64,000 nt of DNA, from the NCBI RefSeq assembly GCF_047675955.1, contig NC_132909.1, positions 45,249,931 through 45,313,930 on the forward strand, in the 5' to 3' direction. Shown piece by piece: positions 35,454 to 46,140 of the stretch. The notes beneath the pieces were generated by a model. That model saw only the letters and a list, made by a program, of their open reading frames with translations. It was not told the origin of the DNA and did not search any database. The stretch is from Chlorocebus sabaeus (lineage: Eukaryota > Chordata > Mammalia > Primates > Cercopithecidae). Every line of letters begins with the position of its first letter. Within the stretch, counting starts at the first letter, position 1. Made by a program: the position numbers and the translations under genes.

Positions 35454-38400
35454 AAGGAAAAAACAGCACAGCAGGCCAGAGACCCTCTCTTCCACAAGGC
35501 CTACTTAAAACGTGAGCCTTTGGCTGGTGTCTGGGAACTTGGATCTTAGGAAGAGGGTTCCCACCATTCCCTGTCTGAGAGGGGCTCCCTGTGCCTGGAC
35601 TGGACCACACACCTGATTTCTCCTTTTTGGGGAGTCTAGAGTGTCAGTGCCAGGCAAAGGATGCCTATGTAATGGCCCAATAGCAACCCGGGCATGCTGT
35701 CTCTAATGAGCTCCATGAGGGACACGTTGTTACAACTTGCTACTGGAGAAATGCAGCCTGTGGTGTGCAGCCCTACTGGGAGAGGATTCTGGAAACTTCT
35801 TCCTTTGGACTTCACCCTATGTGCCTTTTCTCTTTACTGATTTTGCTCTGCTATGAGTGCAACCATAGGCCGCGTCCTCCTAACCGATCAGTTACATAAA
35901 ACACGCTATTTAAATTTTCAAATGGGCCGGGTACAGCAGCTCATGCCTGCAATCCCAGCACTTTGGGAGTCCGAGGCAGGTGGATCACAAGGTCAGGAGA
36001 TCAAGCCCATCCTGGCGAACACAGTGAAACCCCGTCTGTAGTAAAAATACAAAAAACTAGCCGGGCATGGTGGCGGGTGCCTGTAGACTTAGCTATTCGG
36101 GAGGCGGAGGCAGGAGAATGGCGTGAACCCGGGAGGCGGAGCTTGCAGTGAGCCGAGATCACGCCACTGCGCTCCAGCCTGGGCGAGAGTGAGACTCCAT
36201 CTCAAAAAAAAAAATTTTTTTTTTCAAATGTTTCATTTTACTTATTGTGGCTTCTTTTTTTTTTTTTTTTTTTTTTGAGACGGAGTCTGGCTCTGTCGCC
36301 CAGGCTGGAGTGCAGTGGCCGGATCTCAGCTCACTGCAAGCTCCGCCTCCCGGGTTTACGCCATTCTCCTGCCTCAGCCTCCCGAGTAGCTGGGACTACA
36401 GGCGCCCGCCACCTCGCCCGGCTAGTTTTTTGTATTTTTAGTAGAGACGGGGTTTCACCGTGTTCGCCAGGATGGTCTCGATCTCCTGACCTCGTGATCC
36501 GCCCGTCTCGGCCTCCCAAAGTGCTGGGATTACAGGCTTGAGCCACCGCGCCCGGCCACTTATTGTGGTTTCTAGAAACCCACAACTGGCATACATGCTC
36601 ACCTCTCCAGGCACCTCAGAATGGCAAGTGCTTCAACACTGAGGTCAGTTTCCATTTCACAGGAGAAACTGAGCCCCAGAGAGGGTGCGCATGGCTGAGG
36701 TCACACAATTATGAACAAGAGGACTTGGCTGGGCACGGTGGCTCACGCCTGTAATCCCAGCACTTTGGGAGGCCAAGGTGGACAGATCACCTGAGGTCTG
36801 GAGTTTGAGACCAGCCTGGCCAACATGGTGAAACCAAGACTCTACTAAAAATACAAAAATTAGCCAGGCGTGGTGGCTTGCACCTGTAATCCCACCTACT
36901 CGGGAGGCTGAGGCAGGAGAATCATTTGAACCCAGAAGGCAGAGGTTGCAGTGAGCCAAGATCGTGCCATTGCACTCCAGCCTCGGCAACAAGAGTGAAA
37001 CTCTGTCTCAAAAAAAAAAAAAAAAAAGAACAGGAGGACTGGCAGGGCAGCGTGGCTCATGCCAGTAATCCCAGCACTTTGGGAGGCTGAGGTGGGCACA
37101 TAGCTTGAGGCCAGGAGTTTGAAATCAGCCTGGGCAACATAGTAAGACCCTATCTCTACCAAAAATTTTAAAATTAGGCAGGCGTGGTGGCCATGCCAGG
37201 AGTCTCAGCTACTGGAGAGGCTGAAGTGGGAGGGTGGCTTGAGCCCCAGAGTTCGAGGCTGCAATAAGGTGTGATTTCACCACTGCACTCCAGCCCAGGA
37301 GACAGAGTGAGACCATCTCTTAAAAAAAACGGAAAAAGTAAAAACAGGGGGAAGAGCTGTGCTCTCTCCAGCCTAAGCAGCTGCTAACCCAGCCCAGGGC
37401 CCCAGTTCCAGCACTCACCCGACGGGCCTCGAGTGGCAGTCTTGGGGGTTGAGGACTTTCTGGACAGGGGTGCCCGGCCTCCCTTCTCACTGGGCTCACT
37501 CCGGGCACTGAGTGGTCGGCTGGCACGGTCCCCACCAGCAAGTCCCTTGGTTTTGGCAGCAGCCAGTGGAGTGGCTTTGGGGGCGGCAGCGCGTGAGTTG
37601 GGGCGAGCCAGGGGCTTCCGGGTGCGGCTGATGTTCTCCGTCTGCCGCGCTGTCTTGGGGGGCAGCATCTCGGGGTCCACCATGCAGATGCTGGATGGGT
37701 CAGGCAGTGGCGGGGGAACCTTGAGGGGATCAGGCAAAGGGTCGTGGCGAGGGACTCCGAAGCCCTCTGTGTCGTCATCTGAGTCTGCGGCACCGGGGGC
37801 CAGGGGCACGGGGTCCGAGTCAGACAGGGTGGGCAGGGACTCGCTGACCGATGTAGGGGGCGTCTCCTCGGCCCCCAGCCCACCTGCCCGCTCCTGTGAC
37901 CGGGCACTGCTGTCATTCGAGCTGCCGGGGGACGCAGGTGCTGGTGCCATGGGCACTGCCTTGCGATGTTCAAACTCACAGGGTGACACCAGGCACAGGT
38001 CCACATCGTGTGGGGAGGCCGAGCGCCGTGCCCGGGGGCCACGCAGTGGGAGGCTCAGCCCAGCCTCACTGGTGGGGGCGGATGGCGGCAGTACCTGCTC
38101 AAAGGACACGGACAGGGACTCGTCCACCTCGGTAGAGTGCGGGGAGCCCACCTCTGCGGGCAGTGACGGCGTGGTCACCGTGGGTGTGGTCACTGTGGGT
38201 GAGGCATCGGGCCCCGCCTCGCCGCCCCGCAGTGGGCTCAGTGACAGCCGCCCACTACCCTCCGCGGGGCTCCGGCGGGACTCAGGGGAGGGTGTGCGTG
38301 GCCTTGGGAAAGAGTTGGCGGCCAAAGGCAGCTCCAGCGCCTTCTCCTCCCCGGCTGGGATTGGCCCCAGCTCCAGGCTGGGCGTGGCCACCAGTTGGGA

Positions 38401-41400
38401 GGCTGGGGAGCCGCAGGCCGCAATGGGGGGGCTGGCTTCTCCACATCGGAGGCTGGGCGGGCTGCGGGGTCCATTTGCTACCTGCGGGAAGCCAGACTGG
38501 GATGTGCTGGGCGCTGTGCTGGGTGCTTTGCGGGTCTTGGGTGCCGCCTGGGCACCTGTCTTCTTGAGGTTGGGCACAGAAGAGGCCGCCCGGCGCACCT
38601 CCCGCGGCTGGGTCCGGGAAACACTCGGTTTAGGGTCTTTCTTCAACTCTCGGGGGATCCTGGCTTCTTTCTCAGCCTTGCGCGGTGCCTCAGCCCGTGC
38701 TGGCTCCTTGCGGGTCACCCCAGGGCGCTCCTGGCCAGGTCTAGGGTGTGTGGCCAATAGGCCCTCTCTCTTCGAGCTGTCCCGGGAGCCCACGCTCTCT
38801 TTGCTCTCAGCTCGCCGCGGCCCCTCCAGGTCCTGGGGCGTTACCACGGGCTCTCGCAGGAACCTCAAGTGCTGCAGGCGGACCAGGCCGTCCAGGAGGC
38901 AGGCGGGCGGGGTGCAGCCAGGGAACAGCACGCGCACCACTTTCTCGCCAGGGCCCGCGGGGTGCCACACCAGCAGGGCGCACACGGAGGCCAGCGTGCG
39001 CTCGGCGCCGGCAGAGGGCGGGTGCAGCACGTACATGTCCAGCCGGCCCACACCCATCTTCTCGAAGAGCACAGTGGGCTTGGCTGGCACCGGGCCGCGG
39101 CTGAGTGGCAGGGGCGTGATGCCCAGCTGCGCCAAGAGGCTCAGCGCCAGCTCCGCCTCATCCTCGCCGCGCGCCAGCCGCGACGCGGCCTCGCAAGCGT
39201 TGAAGAACACGACCCCCAGGTTGGGGGAGATGAGCCTGCGCAGCCTGTCGTCCCAGGAGCCCCCACCAGCAGCCACCTCGGAGCGCTCCGCCAGTTTGCG
39301 CCGCAGCAGGCTGTTGAGGCCGGGGAGGCTATCGGCGCCAGGGTGGGTCACCAGCACGGCATCCACGCGGTCCAGGTGCCGCACCAGCTTCCAGAAACTG
39401 GACTTGGGGTTTGAGCCACCGTTGACCAGCACGGTGAAGCCATTGACGGCGAAGAAGGCGGCATCCCCGAGGCCTCCGGGGAAGATGTAGCAGCAGGGCC
39501 GGCCCAGCCTGAGGAAGCCCCCGGAGGTCGGGGGCTCCAGCAGCTCAAAGGGGGACGGCGGCTCCAGAGACTCAGCCACGTACTCCAAGAACTCGCACAG
39601 GCCCTCGGAGTTGGGCAGCTGCGCCGGGGGGTTCAGCCGCAGCTGGAGCCGGAGCGCCCCCTGTAGGCTGGACACAGCAGGTGCCAGCTGGGCCCAGTCA
39701 CCAAAGGTGGGGCAGGTGATGGTGAGTACGGGCGGCTGCGCAGGTGGGGGCGTGGTGGCCAGGATGTCCCGGATCTGTATGGAGGGGGAGTGGTAAGGGA
39801 CCACCTAAAACTAGTGGTAAGGAACCACCTAGAGGGGGAATAGTAAGGGACCACCGCGGCAACACCCAGCCCGGTGGGAAACCTGGGCGAGGATACCCTC
39901 AGCCTTCCCCCAGCCCGAGGCCTGCTCCTCAGGACCCTCCCGCCAAAACCCAACCCTCTCCAGCGCCAGGAGGCTCTCTGGTCTGGCCTTACCTCCTGCC
40001 TCTCCTTCCCCGTCAAATGCCTCCCTGCCCCAGGGCCTTTACACTCACCGATCTCTCCTCCCAGGGCACAGCTTCCTCCAAGGAGACCCTCCACGGCCCC
40101 CCTCTGTCTACTGAACCTTTTCTCACCACTTTTAAGTGCCCCACTCCAGCGTGAAAATGTGGTTTGCCAGAGACTTTTGCCCACGTGTCCTGCCCAGACT
40201 GCGGGCACCAGAAAGGACCCGTTTGGCTCCATCCCACATCAGGACTTTGGGACATCAGCTGTTCTACAGACCCAGCTCACACCACACCCTTTCCGGGCAA
40301 TGGGACTGACCCTGGACAGCCAGGAGGCACGTGTCACCACTGCCACCCTACAGAGGAGGGGGAGACCAGGTCATGGAAAACAGCAGGTCGCTGGGGCCAC
40401 ACAGCCCGATGCACACAAGCCAGGATTGAGCTGCGAAAGTGGGGGACGGCAAAGGGGTGGCTTACCTCTCTGTCCTTCAGGACCTGGAGGAAGTGGTGAG
40501 GCGAAAAGCCTCCTGTCTGTAGCAGCAGCTCCCCTGTCTCCTCCAGGCAGGGCCCAGCCAACACCAGTAGCTTGTGAGAGGCAGGGTCCAACAGAAGGTT
40601 CCGGAGCTGAGGGAGGGGTGAGCACTAAAGGCCCCGTTCTGTGCAGTGACGTATCCAGCAGTCCTCTTTGGGGTGGCCTCGAGTTGATATATAACCACCC
40701 CTCTCCTGCCCTCACCCCACAGCCAGCCCAGTGCTCAACTAGCTATGAGGGCAGTCTCCAGGTCTCCTGCTGGGCCCTGGAGCAACTCTAGCAAACTCCT
40801 ATTCATCTTACAAAGCCCAACTCTGATGTCCCTTCCTTCTAAAGGCACTCACTGCCCTTTCTGGGCTCTCTCTAGTCCACCTCTCCCTCCAGCCCAGCCC
40901 TGATGCCACAGGGCTGGGGGCGTCTGTGTCTCGCTCTGTCTCCTAAAGACTGAGAGTTCCTCAAGGGAATAAAAGAGAAAAGTTCTGATCCAAGGAATCA
41001 ACCCGTAAGAAAGTGTGCAGTGGGATGCCCCAGGGCTCTGTCTGGTTCATCTTCCTGATGTATAATTGGTGGAGTACAGATGGCCACAAGCCGGTTAGTA
41101 TTAGTGAGTCAATTCAGACAACTCCTGGGGCCTAGCCGGAGGGAACCCACGGGACGCAAACCTCAGTCTGCTCTGGCCTTCCCGGCTCCAGACCCACGCT
41201 GTCCTGGGCCCTAGGCTGGGAGTGCTTACTCCCTCCCTCCCAAACCCAGGCTTTTCTGCTCCCACCCCAGAGGAGGGAAGAAGCAGAGGCTGGAGCCACG
41301 GGGAAGGCTTCGTGGGCGAGGAAGTGTGGTGCCGGGTGTCTCGAGAGGAGCCGGGTGTCTCGAGAGGATCTGGGGCAGCATGAAGACAGGGACACGAGAC

Positions 41401-44400
41401 AGGAAGACAGAGACGGCATGGGTCCCAGCAGCCCGCCCCCTCCAGGATGTCAGCCATTCCCTACCTCATCACACAGGGACTTGTCTGATGGGTTCAGGAG
41501 GACCAGGGTCTCCAGGCTGTCTCCACGGTGGTGCAGGCTCCGCTGGCCTGTGGGGGAATCAGGCCATCCTGGAGTCAAATCCTGCCTCCCCTTGTGACCC
41601 TCAGGGAACACGAACCCCTCTGGGAACCCACCCAGGGAACATATGGAGATTAACCGGCGCATGGCAGAGAACCAGGCAAGAAAGAGAAACTCAACCACCC
41701 CGGCTGGCCTAAGAGAGGCAGTAACCAGAGGGCCCCATCATGCGCAGGGCCTGGTTTGCAGCTGTCACCCCTGTGGGTGATGCCACCGTTACACTCCTTT
41801 TTTTTTTTTTTGAGACGGAGTCTCGCTCTGTGCAGTGGAAGCTGGAGTGCAGTGGTGCAATCTCGGCTCACTGCAAGCTCCGCTCCTCCTCCCAGGTTCA
41901 TGCCACTCTCCTGCCTTAGCCTCCCGAGTAGCTGAGACTACAGGTGCCCACCACCACATCCAGCTAATTTTTTGTATTTTTAGTAGAGACAGGGTTTCAC
42001 CGTGTTACCTAGGATGGTCTCGATCTCCTGACCCTGTGATCCGCCTGCCTTGGCCTCCCAAAGTGCTGGGATTACAGGCGTGAGCCACTGTGCCCAGCCC
42101 TTCTTTTTTGTTGTTGTTTTTTTTTGGAGGCGGAGTTTTGCTCTTGTTGCCCAGGCTGGAGTGCAATGGTGCAACCTCAGCTCACTGAAACCTCCGCCTC
42201 CTGGGTTCAAGCAATTCTGCCTCAGCCTCCCAAGTAGCTGGGATTACAGGCACACGCCACCATGCCCCACTCATTTTTTGAATTCTTAGTAGAGACGGGG
42301 TTTTACCATGTGGGTCAGGCTGGTCTCAAACTCCTGACCTCAGGTGATCCGCTTGCCTCATCCTCCCACAGTGCTGGAATTACAAGATTGATCCACTGCA
42401 CCCGCCCAGCCACATTCATTTTTTAGACAGAGCCAGAGCTCGAGGAGGGCCAATGAGGGCAATCCTGGACCAGGGTATATCCGGAGCAAAGGCCCTGAGG
42501 CAGGACTCAGCTAGGGGTGGGGCAGCATAAGGGCCTGGGCTGAAGTGGGGCTGTTTCTGGGATCCTGACCCTGCTCTGTCCCCCAGGGCCTATCTGTGTT
42601 TTAAACATCCGTACTGAGAGAGAAGGCTGGCAAGGAACCAGAGCCAGGGGAGGGCCAGTGAGGGCCAACTCGGACCAGGGTACAGCACGAGCCAAGGCCC
42701 TGAGGCAGGACTGAACTGTAAACAAGGCTGAGTCTGGAGAGGCAAAGACCCTCTGGTGTTGCCAGCCCTTATCACATTTAGCTTGCTTTCTTTCCTTCTT
42801 TTCCCTTTTCTCTCTCTCTCTCTCTCACCTCTATCACATTGAGCTTTCTCTTTCTCTCCCTCCCTCTCTCTCCCCCTCCCTCCCTCTCTCTCTCATTTTT
42901 TTTTAGATGGAGTCTCCCTCTATTGGCCAGGCTGAAGTGTAGTGGCGCGATCTCGGCTCACTGCAACCTCCGCCTCCTGAGTTCAAGCAATTCTCCAGCC
43001 TCAGCCTCCCAAGTAGCTGGGGTTATAGGTGCTTGCCACCACACCTGGCTAATTTTTGTATTTTTAGTAGAGACGGAGTTTCACCATACTGGTCAGGCTG
43101 GTCTCGAACTCCTGACCTCAGGTGATCCACCCACCTCGGCCTTCCAAAGTTCTGGGATTACAGGCGTGAGCCACCGTGCCAGGTCTAACTTTATTTTTTG
43201 AGACAGGGTCTCGCTCTGTTGCCCAGACTGAAGTGCAGTGGCACAAATCTTAGCTCACAGGAGCCTCTGCCTCCTGGGTTCAAGCGATCCTCCCTCCTCG
43301 GGCTCCTGAGTAGCTGGGACTATAGGCATGCACCACCAGGCCCAGCTCGTTTTTGTATTTTCAGTAGAGACAGGGTTTCGCCATGTTGCCCTGGCTGGTT
43401 TTAAACTCCTGACCTCAAACAATCCTCCCACCTTGACCTCCCAAAGTGTTAGGATTACAGGCGAGAGCCACCCCACCCAGCCTTAGCAAGCTTTTTGCCA
43501 CACACGGATATTGCCCCATTCAGGTGGGGAAATCAAGGCATAGAGAGGGGAAGCAGCCACAAAGGTGGCACACAGCAGACAGGATTTCCAGCTCCACTTT
43601 CTGCCCCATGAAGTGTCAGGAAGCCACAAGGACCCACTGGGACAATGAGACGACGGACACTTCCTTCCTCTCCAGCAGCCGCTGGGAGGTGACTCAAGAG
43701 ACCATCAAGAGCAGGGGGCAGCTGCAGGCAACACCCAAGCCCTGCCTGCCGCCCTGCTCACGCTGGGTCATCCCAGAAGGGAGCCTCCTGCTGAGTTGGG
43801 CCCTCCTTGATCTCACTCCTTTTCAGTTCCCTACCTACTGTATACCCAGCCCTGTGGCTGTGAACCAAGTTCAGTCCCTGCCTGCAAGGGGCCCATACTC
43901 CATCTTCCAGGGCCTCCTCAGTGCCCCCTCCACCTTCTAGATGGTTTTTTTTTTTTGGGGGGGGGATAGAGTCCCTCCCACTCTGTCACTCAGGCTGGAG
44001 TACAGTGGCACAATCTCAGCCCACTGTAACCTCTGCCTCCTGGGTTCAAGTGATCCTCCCACCTCAGCCTCCCAAGTAGCTAGGATTACAGGTACCTGCC
44101 ACCACGCCCAGTTAATTTTTATATTTTTAGTAGAGACAGGGGTCCTCCATGTTGGGCAGGTTAGTCTTGAACTAACCTCAAGTGATCCACCCACCGTGGC
44201 CTCCCAAAGTGCTGGGATCAGAGGCGTGAGCCACCATGCCCAGTCCATTCTAGATGTTCTATCCACTGCTGGGTCTTGGCTGGGGCGCTTCCCTCCCACT
44301 GGACATACCAGTCATAGCATTTATCATTTAAAAACCCCCTCCTCAGAGAGCTCCCTGCCTCTTCCCCCTTCAGTACCAGTTTCCTCATCTGTCAATCGGG

Positions 44401-46136
44401 GACAAAAATACCAGTTCCTGCACTGTGGGTTGCTGAGGACTGAAGGGGTTATCACTAGGTCAGGGCTTACATTGGAAAGGTCTCAGCTGTATTACTACTG
44501 TTGTTATTTACAGCTGCACCCCACCCCCCATGCCTGGCACACGGCTGGCACTTGCCCAATGAACAAGAGGTAGGGAGCAGCCAGGGGGACCCCAGCCTCA
44601 CCTTTCACAATGCTGGAGAAGGTGGCAGAGTGTCGGGACACAAAGACCTTGAGCTGTTCATCGAGGTTGCAGATGCCAGGATCGACATCCCAAGACCGGA
44701 TGCCTGGTGAGAAGGAGGGATCAAGGCGGGAGTTCAGCCGGGCCTCCCAGCTCCCAGAATATTTAAATAATGAGCACCCCGTGGGTGGGGAGCGCCCCAG
44801 CCTCCTCCCTTCACTCACAGCTTTGAGACTCAGAAGTACCCAACACCTTCAGGTCTCACTGCACCTGAGCCAGGGCACCCAGAGCACACCTCATCATTTT
44901 ACAGGCAAGATTCATCAGCAACAAAGCCTCCACCTCCTCCATCTCCACTTCCTCGCTGCTCCTATGCCCTGTCAGACCCATTTCCACTCGCCGCCCTTGC
45001 AACAGCTGTTCCCCCTGCCTAGAAGCCCATCCCCCTGCCGCCCCCACCTGTTCCTACTGGCCAAGGGCCCTTCCCCCTCAGCACCTTCGGGTGCTAAGAC
45101 TGACTGTCCTCGCAGTCTCTTGCAGCCTTCTGATGCCTCCTGACACCATGTGAGCTGGAAGCTTCTTCCATCTCCTCACTGGCTTTGGGTCCATCCCCCC
45201 ACCAGACCTGTGCTGGCAGGGCTGAACCTGTCTATCATCCCGGCCATATCCCTGTGCCCACTGCCCAAAGGCCTGGCGCATAACAGGTGCTCACTAAACA
45301 CTCCTCAAGCACATGAACCGAGGTGCGTGTTCCTGTCCCATTTTACACGCAATGAAACGCGCAGGTCCGATGCTCCCAGGAATGGGGGATGAACACCCCT
45401 CTCCACCCACGGGCGCATCACGCCCGCCAGTCCCACTGTGCCAGTCCCACTGTGCCAAGTGGCTGCAGGTGAACCTGGCAGGTGCACCTATGACTCACCT
45501 ACCTAAGTGCCAAATCCCCAGGGCAGGCCGCACCCGCCCACACCCCAATTAGCAGCTCCTTGTGCGGCAACAGAAAGCGGGCCCCGGGGCTCCTGGCCCA
45601 GCCTCCCCCATATCTGCTTCTCCCTCCGGGAGATCTCTAAGCTGCTAAGACCTGGAGATCCAAAGCGACCCCAAGCCCTCCCCCCGGGCGGGCCAATCAG
45701 GAGAGAAGCGGAGCCGTGGTCCAACTGCACGGGTCCCCAAGCCCAGGCCCGTGTCCCCTCCCCGATCTTCACCCGGAGTTGGGGCGGGGCAGCCCTGCCC
45801 CAGCCCAGGCCCCGATGCCACTTCCTCCACGGGCACCCACAGGAACCCGCCTTTGCTCGCGTTGTGCGCCTAACGGTGAAGGGGACCCAACCCCGGGCCC
45901 GCGACCCCCGCCCCGGAGCCCGGGCCCCGCCGCAGCCGCCCCACCCCCCCGGCCCCGGGCCCAGACGCGAGAACGTGCCCGCCTCCCGGGCTCCCGCACG
46001 CCCCCGGGCCAGCCCGACCTCGTTCGAGCTCCTCCAGGACGTAGGTGAGGAGCCCCGGGCTGCCGAACTCGCTGCCCACCACGAGGAGCAGCGAGCTCGG
46101 GGCCGCCGCAACCCCAGACGCAGTTACCGCCGCCAT
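30193..46136 (-). CDS. MAP1S: Microtubule-associated protein 1S, complete seven-exon gene
   Basis: The CDS joins, in transcript order, 46,136-46,019, 44,703-44,602, 41,547-41,465, 40,606-40,466, 39,774-37,419, 31,421-31,186 and 30,348-30,193. Every junction is GT-AG and phases match; the total is 3,192 nt, or 1,063 residues plus TAG. Human MAP1S has 1,059 as I recall. MAP1S is the short MAP1-family member. Its N-terminal heavy-chain region contains a degenerate metallo-beta-lactamase-like fold (about residues 249-300, with LVTHPGADSL at 289-298, where the metal-site histidines are mostly lost). A long Pro/Ser-rich basic middle (about 475-930) follows, then the conserved MAP1 light-chain C-terminus (about 950-1,063, starting PVYLDLAYLPSGSS). 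The family protein is cleaved into heavy and light chains, binds microtubules, actin and LC3, and links autophagosomes and mitochondria to microtubules. No frameshift or premature stop is seen. Confidence 0.96.
31186..31421 (-). CDS. MAP1S: MAP1S coding exon 6
   Basis: 236 nt, residues 934-1,012, from GSASSRPGVSATPPKSPVYL to KQHWDRDLQ, ending in phase 0. Acceptor tgcccgcag|GGTCAG, donor CTGCAG|gtgcgt. It carries most of the conserved MAP1 light-chain C-terminal domain. The intron before it (5,997 bp) is the largest in the gene and is full of L1 and Alu sequence. Confidence 0.95.
32270..34830 (+). mobile_element. Old LINE-1 fragment (ORF2 to 3' part), interrupted by Alus
   Basis: Recognisable decayed L1 ORF2 text includes 'gaaatggacacactcctaga', 'ctcccaacaaagaaaggccc', 'accaatggaatagaatagag', 'aatggtgctgggaaa' and 'gatgctcagcatcactagtc'. 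It lies in sense on the plus strand, so antisense to MAP1S. Alus at 32,657-32,955 (+), 33,013-33,312 (-), 33,748-34,060 (+) and 34,326-34,620 (+) split it. It is not coding: frames are broken throughout and internal segments are missing. Confidence 0.8.
34833..35455 (+). mobile_element. Nested sense Alus in MAP1S intron 5
   Basis: The outer Alu occupies 34,833-34,980 and resumes at about 35,272-35,455. The inner Alu (34,981-35,271) entered at 'aaattagctgggca', which is repeated after its A tail as 'aattagctgggcg'. Confidence 0.85.
35926..36568. mobile_element. Tail-to-tail AluY inverted pair in MAP1S intron 5
   Basis: Sense AluY about 35,926-36,212 and antisense AluYR-type 36,252-36,557 are separated by about 40 bp. 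The right copy has a perfect target-site duplication ACTTATTGTGG (36,240-36,250 and 36,558-36,568). Confidence 0.9.
36727..37330 (+). mobile_element. Two sense Alus next to MAP1S exon 5
   Basis: Copies at 36,727-37,032 and 37,040-37,330. The second ends about 90 bp from the exon 5 donor side of intron 5. Confidence 0.85.
37419..39774 (-). CDS. MAP1S: MAP1S coding exon 5 (large central exon)
   Basis: 2,356 nt, residues 149-933 plus one base. Acceptor ccctccatacag|ATCCGG, donor CCGTCGG|gtgagt. It encodes the heavy-chain part and the disordered middle. Visible features: the MBL-like segment (GLGDAAFFAVNGFTVLVNGG at about 249-268), a TVTTPTVTTP micro-repeat, and two RPxS motifs, RPNS with Ser875 and RPLS with Ser904. 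The latter aligns with human Ser900, a reported CDKL5 site. The stretch KAPSTAPSTSQSG appears four residues longer than the human KAPSTSHSG that I remember, which would explain the length difference. Confidence 0.95.
39775..39860 (-). repeat. MAP1S: Triplicated 3' splice-site region upstream of MAP1S exon 5
   Basis: On the minus strand a motif resembling GGTGGTYCCTTACYAYT occurs three times just before exon 5. Each copy is followed by a pyrimidine or T-rich run ending in AG (AG before 39,828, before 39,804, and the annotated one before 39,774). The middle AG would add 30 nt in frame; the distal one would bring an in-frame TAG. The annotated acceptor has the best context next to the exon. Confidence 0.6.
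40466..40606 (-). CDS. MAP1S: MAP1S coding exon 4
   Basis: 141 nt, exactly 47 codons, from LRNLLLDPASHKLLVLAGPC to HHFLQVLKDRE (residues 102-148). Acceptor tccctcag|CTCCGG, donor AGAGAG|gtaagc. Intron 3 is 858 bp and intron 4 is 691 bp, both without Alus. Confidence 0.95.
41465..41547 (-). CDS. MAP1S: MAP1S coding exon 3
   Basis: 83 nt, encoding GQRSLHHRGDSLETLVLLN and on to PSDKSLCDE, ending in phase 0. Acceptor cccccacag|GCCAGC, donor GATGAG|gtaggg. Intron 2 (3,054 bp) carries five antisense Alus. Confidence 0.95.
41548..44601 (-). other. MAP1S: MAP1S intron 2
   Basis: Contains five antisense Alus (about 41,795-42,100, 42,112-42,412, 42,895-43,185, 43,192-43,483 and 43,947-44,247), a CT-rich microsatellite (42,808-42,897), MIR remnants (43,495-43,600 minus; 44,370-44,560 plus), and a duplicated ~60-bp motif ('ccagagcysggrgagggccartgagggc') at about 42,430-42,490 and 42,640-42,700. 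Confidence 0.6.
44602..44703 (-). CDS. MAP1S: MAP1S coding exon 2
   Basis: 102 nt, encoding GIRSWDVDPGICNLDEQLKV and on to SATFSSIVK plus one base. Acceptor ctcaccag|GCATCC, donor GAAAG|gtgagg. It follows intron 1 (1,315 bp), which is Alu-free and GC-rich. Confidence 0.95.
46019..46136 (-). CDS. MAP1S: MAP1S coding exon 1
   Basis: The exon encodes residues 1-39 plus the first base of codon 40, from MAAVTASGVAAAPSS to LLTYVLEELER. The start is chosen because it matches the human N-terminus and sits in a perfect GAAGATGGCGGC context. The donor reads CGAG|gtcggg. The C-rich plus strand here is CpG-island sequence. Confidence 0.95.
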
Positions 46137-46140
46137 CTTC
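46129..46140 (-). promoter_or_regulatory. MAP1S: TISU / YY1 element over the MAP1S start codon
   Basis: The minus strand reads GAAGATGGCGGC, a 12/12 match to the TISU consensus SAASATGGCGGC, with the ATG being the MAP1S start. The same bases match a YY1 site. TISU genes have very short leaders and start without scanning; translation from such leaders is reported to resist energy stress. A TSS within about 30 nt of the ATG is therefore predicted. Confidence 0.8.

Larger units (their letters stand above)
31422..37418 (-). other. MAP1S: MAP1S intron 5
   Basis: About 6 kb. Contents: a partial FLAM-like Alu (31,585-31,700), an antisense L1 body (32,270-34,830) broken by four Alus, a nested Alu pair (34,833-35,455), a tail-to-tail inverted AluY pair (35,926-36,557), two more sense-plus Alus (36,727-37,032 and 37,040-37,330), and a MIR remnant at about 36,620-36,715. 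The stretches 31,710-32,260 and 35,460-35,920 show nothing I recognise. Confidence 0.7.

Noticed and set aside
37433..39490. A 685-codon open frame on the plus strand across MAP1S exon 5
   Set aside because: It is antisense to a proven coding exon with very high GC, which suppresses stops on the opposite strand. It has no recognisable domain and its composition (Arg/Ser/Gly-rich) is that of a shadow frame.
39874..40791. A 305-codon plus-strand frame
   Set aside because: Antisense to MAP1S exon 4 and introns 3-4; no recognisable similarity.
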